From assembly GCA_030765065.1 (NCBI GenBank), contig CM060982.1, positions 14,071,630-14,135,629 on the forward strand: a stretch of 64,000 bases of DNA, read 5' to 3'. Position numbers and translations under genes: made by a program. Below are positions 12,127-23,480 of this stretch, piece by piece (positions within the stretch are counted from its first letter, which is position 1; every line of letters starts with the position of its first letter). The notes beneath the pieces are model-generated. The model was not told the DNA's origin, ran no database searches, and saw only the letters and a program-made list of their open reading frames with translations. Origin of the DNA: Deroplatys truncata (lineage: Eukaryota > Arthropoda > Insecta > Mantodea > Mantidae).

Positions 12127-13620
12127 CTCTGTCCGGCTCTTCTTTAGATTACGTCCCGCAACTTTTTCCAGTATAAAAATCAAAGTCCAAAGGTACTTAC
12201 TGCGCATGCGCTGAGATGAGTAGCAGACAATCTTCATTGCTACCAACATTGCTCCTGCAATCACACTAGTTTTTGTTGCCTAGTATCTAATCTAATCCAA
12301 AGTTTTGTCCTGATCTAAAACTAATATCTAATCCAAAGTTTCATTTACAGTTTGGAGCTGATGCACTAAACAACAGGATAAACTTTTCGAATATCTTCGA
12401 TCAGTTCTTGGAAGGGATCTGCTAATCTGTTTTTTACGTCTTGCCGCCACAGGTATTCTGACAAATGGACATCCATTTGCGCGTTTCTGATGCCGCCCCT
12501 GGATAGGCGATGCCGGAGAGATCGCCATCGCGACTCGATATTGTTCGTGTGGACATTCGTTACGGGGTCCACAAAATGCTCGCTGTGGTTCACCGTCAGG
12601 TGCGCTGCAAAACCCCCAGCCATTAATCCATTATATCCGCCCCAACAGTCGGTGTGAATTGTGCTGGCGAATTCCACGTGTTCCTCAATTAATGCGAAGA
12701 GGGTGGCACCATCTCTTCTATTGTTGGGACACACTGTCATTCGCACTTCATTGGTGACCACGTCAATCATCCCTAGGATTCAGTTTCCTTCCACGATACG
12801 GCCGCGATGGTATTTTCTTCTCCCGATCTTGCATTCGTCGATTTGTACGACGTGGCCGGCACCGCCTATTTTACCCCTGTTGGCGTACTTGTCCATTGAG
12901 GAGATACAGACCTCTCGGCAGTAACTAAACCAATCGGCTATTGTTGCGTGGCTTATGTTACTATCACCGAGAGAACTTTGAATTACAGTTTGTTCGTAAG
13001 ATAACTTACTTGCGAAACTGTAAGTAAGAAGCAGCACTTGGGCAGGTGGCAGTCTTGAATTTTCGAACCACGTGCCTTTTGCCACGGACTCTGAAAACTG
13101 CTCTGCATGTCCTCTCCTACATGAAAATATTTGAAATTTTCGACCACGTTTTGTTACGGGATGTAGGACGGCATCACATTCCCGACATAACATTCGGGTT
13201 CTAAGCAAGCTTTCGTCGTATAGAAACTGCATACACTCTTGCTCATTGTTGCACAAAGGTGCTAGGTCAATAAAATTTATAAACCTTGTCATTGCTCGTA
13301 CGAAACTTCCACCTAGTAAGTTTATATACTGACTGCCAAGAGCCAGGTAGGATACCCATTTTCAGATTTAACAGTAAAACTGCTTCCTTTCTAACAATAG
13401 TACATCTGTTGCGCACATGTGAAGTTTCAAACATCTGCGGAACAGATGCTTGGGGTGATTGTGCAGAAGTTGGTAGGAGATGCATTCACAACTAACGATG
13501 TTTGCAGCGCTGCAATTACACGGAAACTTCGGGAGGTTTCGGCAGCTCTCGTACGCCTATCCCATGTCGGACTTTGCCAGAATTCTTGCGGGACGTAATC
13601 TAAAGAATATCCCTCTGTCC
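12127..13620 (-). mobile_element. Merlin DNA transposon, nearly intact
   Basis: The element proper is 12135-13612 (1,478 bp). Its ends form 27-bp inverted repeats starting GG; bases 12141-12161 (TCTTTAGATTACGTCCCGCA and the next A) have an exact inverse at 13586-13606. It is flanked on both sides by the octamer CTCTGTCC (12127-12134 and 13613-13620), matching the 8-9-bp target duplication of the Merlin/IS1016 group. One transposase gene on the minus strand fills most of it. It was inserted into the 100-bp-TIR element. Confidence 0.95.
12366..13292 (-). pseudogene. Merlin transposase with a single premature stop
   Basis: Merlin/IS1595-type (ISXO2-like) DDE transposase of about 308 codons; the ATG at 13292 is the first in frame and gives the usual family length. 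The N-terminal part has two cysteine pairs (CRECD and FSCRRGH regions), a zinc-binding module. The catalytic core shows VQIDECKIGRRKYHRG (first D), HTDCWGGY (second D) and NNIESRWRSLR (third acidic residue). The frame is whole apart from one in-frame TGA at 12780-12782, where the family normally has W in an EG-x-W motif, consistent with a single TGG to TGA change. This copy would therefore make only the first 170 residues, without most of the catalytic core. Confidence 0.93.
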
Positions 13621-14590
13621 TCCATAGTATTTTTAATTTTAATGTCCCTTTTAACTTCACAGGTTTACAGAGATTGGAGACTGGTGGGAGGGGGGATGAA
13701 GATGGTGCAATTGATGGAATTATGGTGGGGAAAACCAGAGAACATTCATTCTAAGTGCCATTTTATCTACCACAAAATCCCACCTCTGATCCCTAGGATT
13801 GAATCCAGGCTTTTTTGTGAGAGGCCATAGTGCTGCCCAATTAGAAGTGTGAATATGAGACAACATTTAAAACAGAGATAGCATTACTCAATACTATCAA
13901 GTAATGAAACCAAGAAGTTGTTTTACAAGCCAGCTCCCACTATGACTTCACAAATGAGGTGTATGTAAATAAAGTAGATACTTAAAAAAGAATAACTATT
14001 TCAGCAGATATTTTGCCATGCAATACATATTACACATTTATATAATTTAAGTTGGGTGTTTTGTCATAAATATGGTAGCTGACATTTCGATATGTAGAAA
14101 TCATTCAGCAATAATGTGGTAATACACAAGTTTTATGTAACTATTTGTGCTTCCAAGGCCAGCGCTTAACCGAGTTACCCAGATTGACAAAAAAATTCCC
14201 AAGGATATACAGTACATATGGAGAATTTTCTGTTTATGAAATGCTTTAAGTTATTTTGCAATGAAAAGAGCATTATGTCCTAATTTATTTATTTGGTATA
14301 ACAGCAGGAAATAGTGTTTGAGCACAACACTAATACACATCCAAAATCAAACTATGGATCCCAAAATATTATCATTACATCACATTCAAAATTGAAATAG
14401 GTATCAGACATACCCTTTGAGCACGAGTTCTCTTGTTCGTTTTACGATATTAGTGTGCAATCCATAAAAGTAAACTTTTCGAAATACAGTCCCTAATTTG
14501 AACACATTTCAACACTAAATGGCACAAACACACATTTTAACACCTTAACATACTAAGTTATAGTTTATATTTAAGGTTAGCTTGTTTTCG

Positions 14591-14591
<1 letters not shown>
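13621..14591. other. Interior of the 100-bp-TIR element, right of Merlin
   Basis: No domain or terminal structure recognised. AT-rich with short frames only. Confidence 0.4.

Positions 14592-14655
<64 letters not shown>
14592..14655. repeat. AT dinucleotide microsatellite
   Basis: About 32 uninterrupted TA units. Likely length-variable. Confidence 0.98.
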
Positions 14656-14656
<1 letters not shown>

Positions 14657-14930
14657 CAATTCTTCATTAAAACCAACTAAACTTTCGATTCATAAGCTGT
14701 CTTCTACCTTACTAGGTTTTCAGTCATGTTCCAGTTTTAAACATCGAATGCGCGTTATTTGGTACTCAATATTAAATAAGGTATCACTATAAACTCCTAC
14801 ATTTACACAATTGCTCGTTGATACGAAAATTCTGGTTTATTTTTATATTTTCGGTATTGCTATTTTATCAGCTGACTTGCATCTTAGTTTAGTTTCAAGC
14901 CTCAGCAATCAGCATGGCAGAGGTCGCGAC

Positions 14931-15030
14931 ACCTTCCCCCTTGAACTGGAAGATCGTTCCCTTTCGTTTATTTTCGGCATTCGCTCGAACTTCGTCGGGC
15001 AACTTCGGTTGGCTTTCTGCAAGCGCTAGT
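14931..15030 (-). repeat. Right 100-bp terminal inverted repeat
   Basis: Exact reverse complement of 10141-10240, followed directly by the duplicated nonamer GTTTTCTCG. Confidence 0.95.
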
Positions 15031-15039
15031 GTTTTCTCG

Positions 15040-15698
15040 TAGCGTCCCCACCTTACATCTCATAGAATTGCCTCAGTTGTATAGTGTGAAAATGAGTTGT
15101 AAGAACATAAATGAAATCGAAAAGTATTTTTTAAGTTGTGCTGCATTGAAGTCATTTGGTTTTCAGGTAGTATAAGTTTAATTTTCGTGATTTTTATTTG
15201 ATATGACGAAATGCGCTGGTTACAATAAGCGTGAAACATCTAGATGCTGGTCTCTATTACTTTTATAACGGTAATTTTGCTGCCAATCTCTCCCTTTGTT
15301 ACGTCACGCCGCTAAACCACATCAACGTTGCAGAACGAAATTCGCGATGAAGAAAAGTGGGTTACTAGTTCCATAGGGTAACGGATGTGACGTATGAAAG
15401 ACACTTGTGTTTGCGGAAAGGACCGGAACTTAAACTAATTGGTAGGTGGTAGGGTTACGTCTGTAAGCACCACAGAACACTAAAGAATGTAAGCACTAAG
15501 CAGCCAACTAAAATCCAGTCACTTCTGGAGCACGATTTTGATTTTACATAAAGAAGAACACATTGATAGTTATCGTGCATTTGCAATTCCTTTTTAATCC
15601 CCAATAATTTGCTGAAATTAATTTTGATAATATGGAATATTTAAACCACACTCGTTTCTCAATCACACTACAATTATCATGAAACTGCATGAGGGTTG
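15040..15698. other. Non-coding stretch, nothing recognised
   Basis: Mixed-composition sequence with some CpG (about 15290-15440). No coding similarity or repeat family seen. Confidence 0.4.
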
Positions 15699-15932
15699 TC
15701 CTTCGTGGTCTACTGGTATCATGCTAGCCTCTAGCTTCCGAGATCGCTAGTTCAAACCCGGCAGAGGGTTTTCGGGCGTAAAAAATGCTTAGTATCGCTT
15801 CGGAAGGGAAGTAACACTGTTGTCCCGTGTTGTAAATTATGGCACATAAAAGGTACTCAAGCCTGATAAAGAGACCGTCGAGCAAAATTTCCTATCTTTC
15901 CGCCCAATATCCATAAATAAAACTCAATTTAT
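15699..15932 (+). mobile_element. tRNA-derived SINE (family S1), copy 2
   Basis: Begins TCCTTCGTGGTCTACTGG with A-box-like and B-box-like (TAGTTCAAACCC) elements and the same body as the copy at 61593. It is shortened near the end: the segment between the CGCCCAATAT and CCATAAATAAAACTC blocks is deleted. Confidence 0.88.
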
Positions 15933-15949
15933 TTCGAAATGTATTCAGA

Positions 15950-16310
15950 TATTAAGGTTATTTACCTATTGCGGAATTGCGCGAGGTTAATATTAATGCG
16001 CTACATGCATTGGCATAAGTTTCATTAGAAGTGACGTAATCCCCGTTACGACATAAATTCACATTTTAATGCTATTTACGTACCGTGGAATTGGACGAGG
16101 TTATGATTTAATAGTTTCATGACACATACATTAGCTCAAGCTTATTTCATCAGAAATGACGTACTCCCCGTTAAGACATGTATTCACATAAGTTATTTAA
16201 CTATTGCGGAATCGCGTGAGATTATGATTTAATAGCTATGTGGTGCATACATTAGCTTAAGTTTATTTCATTACAAACGACGTAATCCTCATTAGGAAAA
16301 TTTCACGCTA
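15950..16310. repeat. Diverged tandem repeat, unit 115-121 bp, three copies
   Basis: Successive units share TATTGCGGAATTG, CGAGGTTATGATTTAATAG, CATACATTAGCT, TTATTTCAT and ACGTAATCCCCGTTA blocks. The GGAATTG-type core occurs at about 15971, 16085 and 16206. A further unit is displaced at 16696-16830. It begins directly after the SINE tail. Confidence 0.8.
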
Positions 16311-16695
16311 TTCTGACATCCTGTGCACAGCATTTTATTTTCTTTGAGCACAGCTGGCTCTGAATGCGTGACGCTTTTTTTTAAGCGGCTATAACATATG
16401 AATAAAAAGAAGAAATACCAACACATCCCTTACTTAGCGGATTCCCAGATTCTTACTTCAGTTGGCACTTCCGAATGAGCGTCAGTATTGCCGTGAAGAT
16501 GGCCGTGTTTTGTCTAGTTACTTTTCCAATTCCATTTCTGTAAGGCACAAAAAAAAATCGCGTTCTGGCGGGCGCCTGATGTACAACCGTTCGCATCTAC
16601 TTCTGCATTCCCTCATAAGGTAATTTATTTAATTATTTCTCACTTCCTTATACCTAATATAGCTGGGCGCAAGAAAGGCAATTTGCCGTAAATGT
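16311..16695. other. Spacer between tandem repeat copies
   Basis: No gene recognised. A CpG-containing patch at 16480-16620 has no clear function. Confidence 0.35.
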
Positions 16696-16870
16696 TTACA
16701 CATTTTTACCTATCGAGGAATTGAACGAGGTTACGATTTAATAGTTTTGTGGTATATACATTACTAGTAGCTTATGTTTATTTCGTAAGTAATTACGTAT
16801 TCTCAATTACATAATGTATTGACATTTTAAGGTTATTAGGCTATTGTGCGAGTTAATGTGGCACATGAAG
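16696..16870. repeat. Displaced copies of the 115-121-bp repeat
   Basis: Contains CCTATCGAGGAATTGAACGA, ACGATTTAATAG and TACATTACT blocks aligned with the array at 15950, then the start of another unit (ACATTTTAAGGTTATT) that is cut short by an internal deletion. Confidence 0.7.
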
Positions 16871-17698
16871 AAGGCTTTTCCCTGCCTTCTTCCTCTCGGC
16901 GGCAAGACTTATGTATTGCCGAAAACACTCGTATTCCGTAATACAACCTCTGCGTAATTTCAGCGACTTTCCATCCGCAAAGGTTGGCTGTGTATGGTGA
17001 CGTTGCCTACGGAGAGGCTGGCAGCAAGATTACACATTATAGCACCCTATGAACATATTTCTTTAAATTATGTTTTGTTCCATATTAAACACGCAAACAA
17101 CTCGCAGTGCATGCATCCCAACCGATGCAGCATTGTAGCATAGCATTACCAACATCGATAGTATTGTTGTCAATTCTACTTCTCCAAAAAAAAAAAGTGC
17201 TAAATCGCATTAAAATCGGCCAGAAAAAAGGAACATGGTACGTACCAGAATTTATTAGGAAATATTAGGAACCTTGAAAATAGACTTATTTTCTACACTG
17301 CACTGCTTGGCACTACATGTTTAATTTATTTCATTTACGGGAAAGGTCCCTATGATCATCAAGGTATGGACTGCCCTTTTATAATTGAAGCGCTAGGCAA
17401 AATATAAAAGAATAAATACATATATCACTTGTCTTGTATGTAAAAATATCTCTATATAACTAGAACATGTAAACTATATTACACACAATTGCTCCATGTG
17501 AATACTGGGATTTCAAGGTCATCCATATTTTCAAAGAACTCTAAATTATTTGTTGACGGTTCTGGTTTTTCAGCGTTGTTGCTATTGCTCTTTATGTAAG
17601 CTTCCATTGTACCTATGAAATATAAGCATGTAAGTTAATTTATAGGAATTACAGCATTAACAAACGTATGCTGCTAAATAAACTATTTAGGAATCTTC

Positions 17699-18706
17699 CT
17701 ATTTTTTCAGATTTGCATAATCAAATTTAAAGTTGTGATAGCACATTCCTTGGCATCGAAGAGCAGCACGAATCGTCAATAGAGAGTTTAACGTGGTGTT
17801 TCCCATTCTGTTCCTAAGTTGAATTTTAGCAAGGTTTATCTCACTGAAGCACCTCTCTACTTCCACAAAAGACTAAGGCAGAGCGAGAAGTATCCTTGCT
17901 AAATTGCTGAGTTCGCGAAAGGAATTCTTTATTTGCATAGCTTCGTACTTTGAGACTTCAGCACAAAAGCCAGCAGTCTGTGTCACATTCTGCCATTCTA
18001 CAAAGTTGATATTCTGCCCCTGGAATTCTATGTTAGACAGGATGGACTGTGATATTCCCATCTCCAGTATAGGGGAATGATTCCCTCTTCTATCCTTTTC
18101 AAGCAGTTTACAGGTGCTATAGATGACATCTTGCGAAACACATCCACGTTCTTTGGGAGACGTTTCTGTAGTTCAGAAACAAGGTGAATAATAAAGTTGA
18201 CTTTCCTGATTTATGTTTCTGTGTCCACATTTATCTTCCCATTGGTACGCAGAATTTGTACTTACTCTTCAAATATAGAACCAAATTTGGCTTGGAATCA
18301 AAAACTGATAGACATTTACTGAAAGCAGATCCTCTCGACATTTTTACGACCATCATTTTTGCCAGTGTTCTTATTAGAATAGTGGGGTCAACAGATATAG
18401 GCTGGAGCACATTGTTAACTGTGTTGCATTCCCTCAAAATTGGTTGTAGAAATGTCAAAAATAATTTGTTATTATTGTCTTTATACATAGTTGGAGCAGT
18501 GTAGCACTTTTCAGTCTCTGTGACTTCCCTGAAGTGTTCTACTGGCTAAGTGTACGTTCACAGACAAGTGGAATTGAGATCCAACGTGTTCTTGCAATTT
18601 GTAATATTTTCAGGGGATCCTCATCATAAAGTATTGTGTAGTTCATTGTAGACTTTCTGCCTTATTGAGGAGCGATAAAGCCAGTTACATATTTCAGAAA
18701 AAATGA
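17699..18706 (-). pseudogene. hAT-2 transposase, C-terminal part
   Basis: Reading leftward from 18706: DPLKILQIARTRWISI (the RW block of hAT transposases), an interval containing LFLTFLQPILRECNTVNNVL, and the dimerisation region with VEVERCFSEINLAKIQLRNRM ending at a stop at 17699-17701. Several stops and frameshifts interrupt it. It continues the coding similarity of 19745-20039, from which the LTR at 18711-19740 separates it. Confidence 0.88.
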
Positions 18707-19744
18707 ACACTGAGGCAGTATTTTAATGCCTAAATGATATTAATTGTATTTTTTATTAATTAAATTCAATAACAGCCCACCTAGAAAACAATATGTATAT
18801 AATTATTATATAAATTGTATGTAAAGTCATTGTAAATACTTATTTTTATTGTAAACATATTTATTAGTGATATGTAAATGTTTATATACTCTTAATAATG
18901 CAAAAACTGTGAGAATAATATGCTTTAGGATGTTAATAATGAGGTAATAATGTAATTTTGGTGACAATAATGTGTCTGAAGTTTTAAAAGTACTGGTTAT
19001 GAAAAGATCGGTAATAACGTAATTTCGCTTACAGTTTTGAATTAGCCAATCAAAAGTAAAGAAAGATTTTTAGTTTGAATACTTAAATTCTACTGGACTA
19101 GATTTAGCCAATAAGAGAATGACATTACTGAAGCTAAAGGTTTTTACTGTTGAATCTAGTCAGTCGCGGGCAAGATGTAGTGAACAGCAGACGTAAGAGT
19201 CGCGGACATGAAGTTGTGGAGAGTAGACGTGAAAGTCGTGGGTAAAAATGTTGTAAAGTATAAATGATAAAATTTGTGTTGATCGCCAAAAATGTATTAA
19301 GTGCTCACAGTTTTATTTTTATAAAGTGTTGTGTTTATAAAATGTGCAAATATAAAGTGAAATAAAAAGAAGTAAAAAATTAAAAAATAAATTGTGTGGT
19401 GTCTTACAATTTGAGTCTTATCACAACCCTACAAGAACTTGTGTTTCTATAGTGCGACTGAAAGCAGCCGAGGCAAATAACTTTAATAACATTATGTAAA
19501 AACAAGCATCATCTTCACTATAAAGTTTGGCGTCCTAAAAATCAAACATCATCAAAGTGTATCTTCATTATGTAACCTTAATAATATTTATGTAACCAAA
19601 AACCTACTTCAAATTGACGTACAACTGTGGGGCAAACTTCTCCAAATAATTACGGTAACCTACTATCTGCAATTTGAAGAACAACACTTCTTCAAATTGG
19701 CCCAAAATGTGGGGCTTACAAGAAACATCTCACATCAAAAACAC
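18707..19744 (+). mobile_element. Solo LTR (C type) inserted in hAT-2
   Basis: The LTR-like segment 18711-19740 begins TGAGGCAGTATTTTAATGCC, the same terminus as the LTRs of B, and is flanked by ACAC (18707-18710 and 19741-19744). With one ACAC kept, the hAT frame is continuous across the site. It aligns with the B LTR to about 19611, including ATTAGCCAATCAAAAG, a TATAAATG at about 19259 and CACTATAAAGTTTGG. It then has about 130 extra bases containing two primer-site-like segments (19612 and 19692). The right edge (...CATCAAAA) lacks the canonical CA, so that boundary is approximate by a few bases. Confidence 0.75.
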
Positions 19745-20039
19745 CGCTAAATTGCCTTCTTCAAATCCAAATGTGATGGTAACTTTTCTATGCAGGAATG
19801 AGAGAGGGCTGGCTGGTTGGAGTGACAAGAACATGGAATCGGGATTAGGTGAGGGATTTCTGGCTTAAGGAGGGTGTAAACTCCATTGTCTTTGTCAACC
19901 ATAACAAGTACATTATTACAACCTATAACACACATTTTCTGCAAATCCAAACCAAATTCAGACAATGTTGCTTTCATGCCTTTTACAATAGTTTTGCATC
20001 AACAGAGTCAATCTCCAACAGTTTTTTCAAAAATGTTTA
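19745..20039 (-). pseudogene. hAT-2 transposase, central part
   Basis: Shows KKLLEIDSVDAK, FGLDLQKMCVIGCNNVLVMV and IPHLIPIPCSCHSNQPALSH, the central catalytic and insertion-domain signature of the SCAND3/ZBED-like hAT group, ending in KLPSHLDLKKAI where the 18711 LTR interrupts. One frameshift lies near 19980. A conserved D in the DN motif is replaced (CNN). Confidence 0.9.
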
Positions 20040-20247
20040 AGCTTGAGATAGATGTGTTCTGTTGTTGTTAGGCACACGCTTGGGAAGCCAACTTGAAGTA
20101 GATTTATTGTTTTTAAAGTTTGTACCACACTTTGAGCGTTAATTTGAAGAAGATTGTTTGTTACATAATATGCTACTACGTATGAGAAACCGATTTGAAT
20201 ATGTATTTTTGTTGTTACGCTCCAACTTTTAAAATATTATATTAACT

Positions 20248-21179
20248 TGTTATGGTATTACTTACAAATGTTTGTGTATTTATGTTTACTTCACGCGTGG
20301 AAGCCATCTTGTGACGTCATTCATTTGTTCGGTTTGTAGCTCCATCTAGTGTTAGCAATTTGTGGTAGTATTAGTGTTTGAAAGAATTATAAGTTTTGTT
20401 TACTGTCCTCTGGCTAGCTATTATTTCTCAGTCGAACATGTCTCTTGAATCAGAGTGTGTAAACGGAAAGGAATCTTTTATCCAAATATAACACTGATGA
20501 AGAAATTTGTTTTACATATTTATTGTCAAACACGTTAACTATCACATGTATACATTGATCTTAACACTCGCCAAACTGAAACTGTTATAATAACTTCTTA
20601 CTGATCACTTTTAATCCACGTACTTCAATTTTTTTTGTATAATTAACTTTACCATACTTTAGATCTTTCATAATTCTGCTGCGCGTAACTTGTGAATCTA
20701 TATCCGATGTATGCCATACTAATACTTTCGACGAACTGACTGAGTGAAGACGACGTGTAATGTATTGAGATTTTCAATGAACTGACCGCGATCTACCTCT
20801 GACTTGGCTTATTTATACTCCTGCATCCAGATACGCCTAAAGATTATAACTGAATTACTATTGGCTAATAAAACGCGCCAACATTAGCGTCTATTTTAAT
20901 ATCCAATGAAAATTATGAATACATATGCTCTAGGGAAACATTCCAGAAGTTTCTACCGAAAAACGCGCCAACATTACGTAACTTCATTTCCAATAATGAT
21001 AAACAGCTCTGCATTATTGCACGCTATTATTGACAGTTTCAGTAAGGTCGTATAAACTTACTTATCAACAATAATTACAATCAATAAACATCTGAAATCA
21101 ATGTCACATATGTCAATGCATATTCATATTACAATCATTATTTACATTTAAGTAATTTGTGATACAAATTACTGCATCA
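20248..21179 (-). repeat. A1 3' LTR
   Basis: 932 bp, TGATGCAG...CCATAACA on the element strand. It contains two TTGGCGCGTTT motifs (minus strand of 20874-20881 and 20964-20971), an inverted CCAAT box, a TATAAATA box (20810-20817) and an AATAAA near 20520. Compared with 27916-28848 it has roughly a dozen substitutions and several small indels. Confidence 0.95.
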
Positions 21180-21919
21180 TATGCCCCACTAGAAACATAA
21201 TTATAAATATTTACAACTTGTTTGGAAATTTTATAATTGGGTTTTTAGTCTCCTAAATCTCGGAACACACGCTATCACTTTCACTTAACACTTCACACGC
21301 ATTTAACACATGACATATGTTTTTTTTTTTTTTTTTTTTTATCTCGCCACTACTTACTGGCTCTGGTTTAATGTGTTTAGACATTAATCTGACATTACAA
21401 ATTTTTTTTTTTTTATAGCAAATACTGTACCCTGAAGTATTTAATTACTGTTACAAAAAATGGTTTACTTTCTTATATTGTTAACAAAAATTTATCAGTT
21501 CAAGAATTTTTTTGTAATTATTAAACATATTTACCAAAAATATTCACCCTCTACACAAATATATTTACATCTCTTAAATCTAGGCACTGTTTCACATGTT
21601 CTGTTTGCTACATAAGTATTTGTTTTTAATTATTTTTACCCATTTTTGTTATTTTGTACTTTATTTTAACCATACTCTTGGAATTGCATTTACGTATCTT
21701 TTCTTTAATATCATATTAAGTTTCAATCTTTACATTCTTAATTTTCAAATACTGTTATAGTTACAAAAAAAAAATGTTATTTTCCTTTTTTTTTTTTTTT
21801 TTAAAAATTTAATTATGTCCAAAATTTTATTTCTCCTTTCACATGACGTACATATTTATTTAACCCTCTTACAATCCAATACATTTCTCTGCAAGTCATC
21901 TTTAACTATCCAGCATTTA
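21180..21919 (-). other. A1 3' untranslated region and polypurine tract
   Basis: About 740 bp between the integrase stop and the 3' LTR, very AT-rich with several T/A homopolymers (for example 21321-21341). It ends with the polypurine tract AGTGGGGCATA at the LTR edge. No envelope-like frame is visible. Confidence 0.8.
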
Positions 21920-23480
21920 CTATTTATCATCATTGGCTTCTGTTTCACCTTTATCTTCATTGTTGTATGGTTTCAGCATCTCAATATGGAACTTTCCAAT
22001 GCTTTTTCGAGTTGTTGGATTACATAACTCATATGTATTTGTTCCATATACTTCAACAACTTCATATGGTCCATGGTATTTGAGAAACATTCGCCAATAA
22101 AGTTTATTTGCTTTATCCGACAATTTCTTGGTTTTAACCAAAACTAAATCTCCTATTTTGATCCTCCATTCCTTTCTCTTCTTTTCTTCATGTTTAATTT
22201 TTCTTTTTATGGCCTTTTTCTTCATCCTCTCGAATGCTTTTCGGAACATCTCTTCTTCTGTTTGTGGTATCGAATGAGCATCTGGAATGGCTTCTGGAAT
22301 TTTCTTACACATTGTTTTGATCTTCTTTCCTAACTTAAGTTCACATGGTTTGTATCCGGTCACATTGTTTACAGTTTCATTTAGTAGATTCTGAACGAAA
22401 TTCACGTATCCATACCATTGGGTTTGTTTTTGATGACACAGCACCCTCAAATAATTTGAAATTTCCTTAATTTCCCTCTCTACTGGATTGGAGTTCGGTC
22501 TGTATCTTGACGAAAAATATTGTTTAATGCCATTTTCTTTCAGTCCATCCATAAATTTTTTTCCTGTGAAGTACGAAGCATTATCGCTCAATACAGATTG
22601 GATAGGTCCTTCTATCACATATGACTTGAGTAGTCTATTCAAACATGCTAAACCTGTAGGTTTTCTCAAAGGGTAAATTCTTACATATTTGCTGAATATA
22701 TCATAACAGACAAATATATATTTATTTCCAAATTGACTTGGAGGCATCGGACCATGAATATCAATACTAATTACACATCTCGGCTTATCCCTTATAACCG
22801 AATTAGTTTCAAATGCATATGCTGCATTTATTTGCTTTGCCTTCTGACACAGGTTGCAGCACGATATAAATTTCCGAACTTTCTGACGCAATTTGGATAT
22901 GTATAAATTCTCTAAAATCATAGAAGTTGTCCGGTCCGTCCCTGAGTGTGCTAACCCTTCGTGAAAATTCTTAATTAGTTCCTTTTCCATGCTTTTCGGA
23001 ACCATTACCTTCCAACTAGGCATTTCTTTTCCATGCTTCTTGTATAATGTCCCATCTCGAATTGCTACAATTTCTTTCTTTGCCTCTTCAATTAGTGGTG
23101 CCTTTTCTTTAAGTTCCAATAATTTTGCATCCTCATTTTGAATTTCCCCTATATTTTTCAATTTTCTAATCATTTCTTTGCTTAAAGGAATTTCAATTGT
23201 CAATATTTTGACTTCATTTCGAGGCCTTTCAATATTTTCGGGAATTTGTGGGTTGTAGTTCAATCTTGATAGCAAATCACTGAAGGTATTATTTTTGCCA
23301 GGAATGTGTATAATCTCAATATCGAATGCAGATATTGCATGAATGTATCTAGCAAGTTTTCCACTACATAATCTACACCGTTGTATGAAAGTTAAGCTGA
23401 TGTGGTCTGAATATACTTTCACCTTTTGCTGATAAATATAGGTTTTAAAACGAATTAATGAGAAATATAGTGCTCCAATT
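21920..23480 (-). pseudogene. pol: A1 RNase H end and integrase
   Basis: The open frame runs from about 23422 to a stop at 21920 (500 codons), with RNase H similarity upstream of it to about 23480. The start holds the RNase H end (VYSDHISLTFI). The integrase zinc finger follows (HEGLAH and CCNLC, an H-H-C-C arrangement). The catalytic D, D and E lie in SIDIHGP, LSDNASYF and NPVEREIKEI. A lysine-rich stretch and a GPY/F-type C-terminal module (KYHGPYEVVEVYGTNTYEL) end it. It would insert the cDNA into the host chromosome. It lies one frame back (-1) from the reverse transcriptase frame, so the polyprotein is broken at about 23490. Confidence 0.93.

Larger units (their letters stand above)
10132..15039. 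mobile_element. TIR transposon with identical 100-bp ends and 9-bp target duplication (MULE-like)
   Basis: The element proper is 10141-15030 (4,890 bp). The first 100 bases (10141-10240) are the exact reverse complement of the last 100 (14931-15030), base for base. Directly outside each end is the same nonamer GTTTTCTCG (10132-10140 and 15031-15039), the expected target-site duplication. Long inverted repeats with 9-bp duplications are typical of Mutator-like elements. Inside I see a reverse R1 fragment, a 127-bp duplication, a complete Merlin insertion and an AT microsatellite, but no Mutator transposase, so it appears non-autonomous. Perfect end identity suggests recent movement or gene conversion between the ends. 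Confidence 0.88.

Noticed and set aside
17159-17186. 8-bp duplication for hAT-2
   Set aside because: AACATCGA at this end and ACTGTGCA at the other do not match, so no duplication is claimed.
21180-21919. Envelope gene in A1
   Set aside because: No frame with signal peptide or membrane segments between integrase and the 3' LTR; sequence is AT-rich and non-coding.
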